A stretch of 36,335 nt of DNA, taken from NCBI RefSeq assembly GCF_001639105.2, contig NZ_CP028903.1, positions 977,954 to 1,014,288 of the forward strand, written 5' to 3'. The DNA comes from Azospirillum humicireducens (lineage in GTDB: Bacteria; Pseudomonadota; Alphaproteobacteria; Azospirillales; Azospirillaceae). Both the position numbers and the translations under genes were made by a program. Position 1 is the stretch's first letter. Every line of letters starts with the position of its first letter. Below the pieces are notes generated by a model, which was not told the origin of the DNA, did not search any database, and was given only the letters and a program-made list of their open reading frames with translations. This document shows positions 33,550 to 36,335 of this stretch, one piece after another.

Positions 33550-35180
33550 TGTCCAACCATCCCTTCGCGATCACGCTTGACGTCGGATCGTCGCTCGACA
33601 ATCTGACCGGCTCCTGGCGAACCGCAAAGCCGGTCTATGGCGATCGCCTGCCTCCCTGCAACAAGCAGTGCCCGGCCGGCGAGAACATCCAGGGCTGGCT
33701 CTACCACGCCGAAAGCGGAGATTACCGCAAGGCATGGGAGGTGCTAATGCAGGACAACCCGCTCCCCGCCATCATGGGGCGCGCCTGCTATCACACCTGC
33801 GAGAGTGCCTGCAACCGCGGCCAGCTCGACCAGCCGGTCAGCATCCATGCGGTCGAGCGCTTCCTGGGCGATCTCGCCATCCGCGAGGGCTGGCAGGTCA
33901 AGGCCGGCGCGCCGACCGGCAAGCGCGTGCTGGTGATCGGCGCCGGTCCGTCGGGCCTTTCGGCCGCCTACCATCTGGCGCGGCTGGGTCATGCCGTCAC
34001 GATTGCCGAGGCCGGTCCGAAAGTCGGCGGCATGATGCGCTTCGGCATCCCGAGCTACCGCGTTCCCCGCGACGTGCTGGACGCGGAGGTCGGGCGGATC
34101 ACGGCGATGGGAGTGGAGATTCTCCTGAACACCCGCATCGCCGACATTCCCCAGGCAATGGCTGACGGAAGCTACGACGCCTGCTTCGCGGCGATCGGCG
34201 CCCATTTGGCCCGCCGTGTCGACATCCCCGCCGTCGCCGCCGGACGGGTGCTGGACGCCGTTTCGGTGCTGCGCGGGATGGAATGCGGCGATGAGCCGCC
34301 GCAGCTCGGCCGCCGCGTCGTCGTCTATGGCGGCGGCAACACGGCGATCGACGTTGCCCGCACCGCCAAGCGTCTCGGCGCCGAAGAGGCGACGATCGTC
34401 TATCGGCGCACCCGCGAAATGATGCCGGCCCACGACTTCGAAGTCGAAGAGGCGCTGGAGGAGGGTGTCGTCCTGAACTGGCTGCGCACCATCACGGCCG
34501 TCGAGGACGGCGCCATGCTGGTCGAGAAGATGGCGCTCGACGAGAAGGGCTGGCCGCAGCCGACCGGCGACTATGAGTCCATCGCCGGCGATACTCTGAT
34601 CCTCGCACTCGGGCAGGAGGTGGACACGACGGTGATCGAGCGCGTGCCGGGCGTCGAGGTCAATCGGGACGGCACGGTCAAGGTGGGCGAAAACCTGCAG
34701 ACCGGATATCCCGGCCTCTTCTGCGGCGGCGACATGGTGCCGTCGGACCGGACCGTCACCGTGGCCGTCGGGCATGGCAAAAAGGCGGCCCGCCACATCG
34801 ATGCCTACCTGCGTGGCATGGAAGTGGAAACGCCGACCAAGCACCCGGATGCTGTCTTCGAGCGGTTGAACAGCTGGTACTACACCGACGCTCCGCAATC
34901 CGTGCAGCCGACGCTGGACCTGCTTCGGCGCAGCACCAGTTTCGACGAGGTGCATGGTGGGCTGGACGAGGAAACGGCGCAGTTCGAAGCACGCCGTTGC
35001 CTGTCCTGCGGCAATTGCTTTGAGTGCGACAACTGCTTCGGCGTCTGCCCTGACAACGCTATCATCAAGCTAGGACCGGGGCAGCGCTTCCAAATCAACG
35101 ACGACTTCTGCAAGGGATGCGGCATCTGCGCCGCGGAGTGCCCCTGCGGTGCGATCGATATGGTTCCTGAAGAGGTGTGA
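33549..35180 (+). CDS. GltD-like NAD(P)H flavoprotein with ferredoxin domains
   Basis: This 543-residue iron-sulfur flavoprotein probably serves as the electron-transfer subunit of the Por complex. In order, it has an N-terminal Fer4_20-type domain with four cysteines (PPCNKQCPAG near 37-41 and CYHTCESAC near 80-88), an FAD-binding GAGPSGLSAAYHL at about 131-143, and a pyridine-nucleotide site GGGNTAIDVARTAKRLG at about 261-277. The FAD motif GLFCGGDMVPSD follows, then a C-terminal ferredoxin region with two clusters (CLSCGNCFECDNCFGVCP and CKGCGICAAECPCGAI). The start ATG 33549 overlaps the porB stop; GTG 33546 is an alternative. It replaces the usual small PorD ferredoxin and could move electrons between ferredoxin and NAD(P)(H). 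Confidence 0.88.
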   Translation: MSNHPFAITLDVGSSLDNLTGSWRTAKPVYGDRLPPCNKQCPAGENIQGWLYHAESGDYRKAWEVLMQDNPLPAIMGRACYHTCESACNRGQLDQPVSIHAVERFLGDLAIREGWQVKAGAPTGKRVLVIGAGPSGLSAAYHLARLGHAVTIAEAGPKVGGMMRFGIPSYRVPRDVLDAEVGRITAMGVEILLNTRIADIPQAMADGSYDACFAAIGAHLARRVDIPAVAAGRVLDAVSVLRGMECGDEPPQLGRRVVVYGGGNTAIDVARTAKRLGAEEATIVYRRTREMMPAHDFEVEEALEEGVVLNWLRTITAVEDGAMLVEKMALDEKGWPQPTGDYESIAGDTLILALGQEVDTTVIERVPGVEVNRDGTVKVGENLQTGYPGLFCGGDMVPSDRTVTVAVGHGKKAARHIDAYLRGMEVETPTKHPDAVFERLNSWYYTDAPQSVQPTLDLLRRSTSFDEVHGGLDEETAQFEARRCLSCGNCFECDNCFGVCPDNAIIKLGPGQRFQINDDFCKGCGICAAECPCGAIDMVPEEV

Positions 35181-35188
35181 GGGAAACG

Positions 35189-35422
35189 ATGGGCTCGATG
35201 AACAGCATCATGACGCCGGATCAGTGCCGGACAGCCCGGAACCTGCTGGATTGGAGCGTCGGAGACCTGGGACGGCGGTCGGGCGCCGACCTGGAGGCCG
35301 TTGCCGGCTTCGAAAACGGACGCAACGCGGCCGATAGCCTGATCGTCACGTCCCTACGCCGGACTTTCGAATCGGTCGGCGTGGAATTCATCAACTGGGG
35401 GAGCGGGGCAAGGCTGAGCTGA
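35189..35422 (+). CDS. small XRE-like helix-turn-helix protein
   Basis: This 77-residue protein lies 8 bases after the flavoprotein stop, so it is probably co-transcribed with por. The central segment (TPDQCRTARNLLDWSVGDLGRRSGADLEAV, then FENGRNAADSLIVTSLRRTFESVGVEFI) follows the pattern of short XRE/Cro-type proteins common in alphaproteobacteria. It is a single DNA-binding domain without a sensor domain. ATG 35189 is chosen; the upstream GTG at 35177 overlaps the preceding stop and has no ribosome binding site. Its targets are unknown; it might fine-tune por. Confidence 0.7.
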   Translation: MGSMNSIMTPDQCRTARNLLDWSVGDLGRRSGADLEAVAGFENGRNAADSLIVTSLRRTFESVGVEFINWGSGARLS

Positions 35423-35457
35423 AGCGTGAAGTTGTATTGAGCACCTATTGGCGGGAT

Positions 35458-35488
35458 CGCTAATCTGATTTTTCGAGATAGCGTTTTT
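35458..35488 (+). terminator. probable intrinsic terminator of the por operon
   Basis: CGCTAATCT (35458-35466) pairs with AGATAGCG (35476-35483) with one bulged A, and TTTTT follows (35484-35488). The stem is short, but the T-tract and position 36 bp after the last por-operon gene fit a terminator. Confidence 0.6.
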
Positions 35489-35595
35489 CGAAGTCCCGTC
35501 CCCCGCGTACCGCTCCATCCTCAAACATTTTCTAATCATGCGCCATGCTGACGCAGGGGTGCCGACAGACACCGAGATCGCTTCCTTAGGGTTTT

Positions 35596-35609
35596 TGGCA
35601 GCGCTATCA
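35596..35609. promoter_or_regulatory. LacI-type operator TGGCAGCGCTATCA at pta
   Basis: This is the identical 14-mer to the one overlapping the gudP2 -10 (24287-24300). TATCAT at 35605-35610 within it can serve as the -10 of the pta promoter, though the -35 (TTCCTT, 35582-35587) is poor. Confidence 0.7.
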
Positions 35610-35617
35610 TCAATGAA

Positions 35618-35631
35618 TGACAGCGCTGTCA
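35618..35631. promoter_or_regulatory. perfect LacI-type operator TGACAGCGCTGTCA at pta
   Basis: This perfect palindrome is centred 22 bp after the preceding operator and sits at the predicted transcription start. It lies 89 bp upstream of the MaoC/Pta start codon. The tandem pair reproduces the gudP2 arrangement. Confidence 0.8.
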
Positions 35632-35720
35632 TTTCGCGCTCGTCGAGACTAGCCAAGGTTATGGCTGCCGACCGACACAGCCTGCCGCTTCGCCTCCCTC
35701 TTCCACGGAGTGTCCACGTT

Positions 35721-36335
35721 ATGGACAGCATCGAAAACGTCACCTTCGACGAAATCCGTATCGGCCAGACGGCCAGCCTTTCCCGCCAGCTGACGCTGAT
35801 GGATGTGGAGCTGTTCGCGACCGTGTCGGGCAACATCAACCCGGCCCATCTCGACCCGAAATTCGCGGCTGACAGCCGCTTCCAGAAGGTGATCGGCCCG
35901 GGCATGTGGTCGGGCTCGCTGATCTCCGGCGTGCTCGGCACCTATCTGCCCGGCGCCGGTTCGCTCTATGCCGGCCAGAGCCTGCAGTTCCGCCGCCCGG
36001 TCGGGCTCGGCGACGTCGTCACAGCCACCGTCACCGTGGTTGAAAAGCGCCCGGCGAAGAACGTGGTCGTCTTCGACTGCGTCTGCACCAACCAGGACGG
36101 CGAGGTGGTCGTCCTCGGCACGGCCGAGGTGATCGCTCCCACTCAGAAGGTCATCCGTCCGGCGCATGAGCTGCCGCAGATCCAGATGATCCGCCACGAC
36201 AAGCACGACGCCCTGCTCGCCAAATGCGACGAGCTGCCGCCGGTCGTCACCGCCGTGGCCTATCCCTGTGACGCCAGCTCGCTCCAGGGAGCGGTCGAGG
36301 CCGCCCAGGCCGGCCTGATCGACCCGATCCTGGTC
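35721..36335 (+). CDS. MaoC-like hydratase / phosphate acetyltransferase fusion (partial)
   Basis: The reading frame stays open from ATG 35721 to the window edge (205 codons), so the gene is cut off. Residues about 10-140 form a MaoC-type hot-dog hydratase domain with the hydratase-2 motif GNINPAHLD at 37-45 and GPGMWSGSLISGVL. From about residue 155 the start of a phosphate acetyl/butyryltransferase domain appears (HDALLAKCDELPPVVTAVAYP, then GAVEAAQAGLIDPILV). This matches the proteins annotated as bifunctional enoyl-CoA hydratase/phosphate acetyltransferase, about 465 residues long. The acetyltransferase part would convert acetyl-CoA from Por to acetyl-phosphate. GGAG at 35707-35710 is a modest ribosome binding site. 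An acetate kinase gene is expected downstream. Confidence 0.87.
   Translation, partial: MDSIENVTFDEIRIGQTASLSRQLTLMDVELFATVSGNINPAHLDPKFAADSRFQKVIGPGMWSGSLISGVLGTYLPGAGSLYAGQSLQFRRPVGLGDVVTATVTVVEKRPAKNVVVFDCVCTNQDGEVVVLGTAEVIAPTQKVIRPAHELPQIQMIRHDKHDALLAKCDELPPVVTAVAYPCDASSLQGAVEAAQAGLIDPILV

Noticed and set aside
35080..35093. CAGCGCTT in the flavoprotein gene, and other AGCGCT hexamers inside genes (for example near 1290 and 11450)
   Set aside because: Only the central hexamer is shared, which is frequent in GC-rich coding DNA. The outer TGA/TCA arms are missing.
1..36335. CRISPR arrays, tRNA or rRNA genes, phage attachment sites and riboswitches
   Set aside because: I saw no regularly spaced short repeats, no cloverleaf with CCA end, no rRNA segments and no recognised aptamer core. 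I read by eye, so small or diverged RNAs could be missed.

Overview
The window is high-GC DNA with dense, short-gapped operons. It carries tripartite tricarboxylate transporters, aldarate catabolism genes, a MaoC/Pta fusion and IS6/IS5/IS3 debris. This combination suggests a Rhodospirillales alphaproteobacterium, most likely Azospirillum or a relative, and perhaps one of its large plasmids or chromids. The taxon is inferred from gene content, not from a marker gene.

Layout. (1) 1-1440: insertion-sequence debris (an IS6-family transposase and an IS5-family fragment). (2) 1443-11559: a LysR regulator divergent from a ten-gene uptake locus, tctC-tctB-tctA-aldolase-tctC-tctB-tctA-tctC-lactonase. 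It holds two complete TTT transporters, a third binding protein, an HpcH/HpaI aldolase and a Tat-exported SMP-30 lactonase. (3) 11579-20047: module 1, with a LacI regulator divergent from gudP-like MFS, UxuA-like dehydratase, garR, gckA, garL and garD (galactarate side). (4) 20200-20520: an IS3 orfA remnant. (5) 20668-30324: module 2, with pyruvate kinase, a second LacI regulator, a 59-aa membrane protein, a second gudP, gudD (glucarate side), and a second garR-gckA-garL that is almost identical to the first. (6) 30681-35422: a pyruvate:ferredoxin oxidoreductase-type operon (porG-porA-porB plus a GltD-like flavoprotein with ferredoxin domains) and a small HTH protein. (7) 35721 to the end: the start of a MaoC-hydratase/phosphate acetyltransferase fusion.

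How it fits together. GarD and GudD convert galactarate and glucarate to 5-keto-4-deoxyglucarate. GarL splits this to pyruvate and tartronate semialdehyde, GarR reduces the semialdehyde to glycerate, and GckA makes 2-phosphoglycerate. Enolase (not in the window) and Pyk then give pyruvate. The Por complex would oxidise pyruvate to acetyl-CoA, and Pta would make acetyl-phosphate.

The main observation is one palindrome, TGACAGCGCTGTCA, and close variants of it. It occurs in the pyk/lacI2 intergenic region, the control region between the 59-aa gene and gudP2, the por promoter and the pta promoter, with a degenerate version at gudP1. The sequence therefore suggests a single LacI-type regulon joining aldarate breakdown to ferredoxin-reducing, acetyl-phosphate-forming pyruvate oxidation. 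The second main observation is a 2978-bp duplication running exactly from the garR start codon to the garL stop codon, set inside two otherwise diverged modules.
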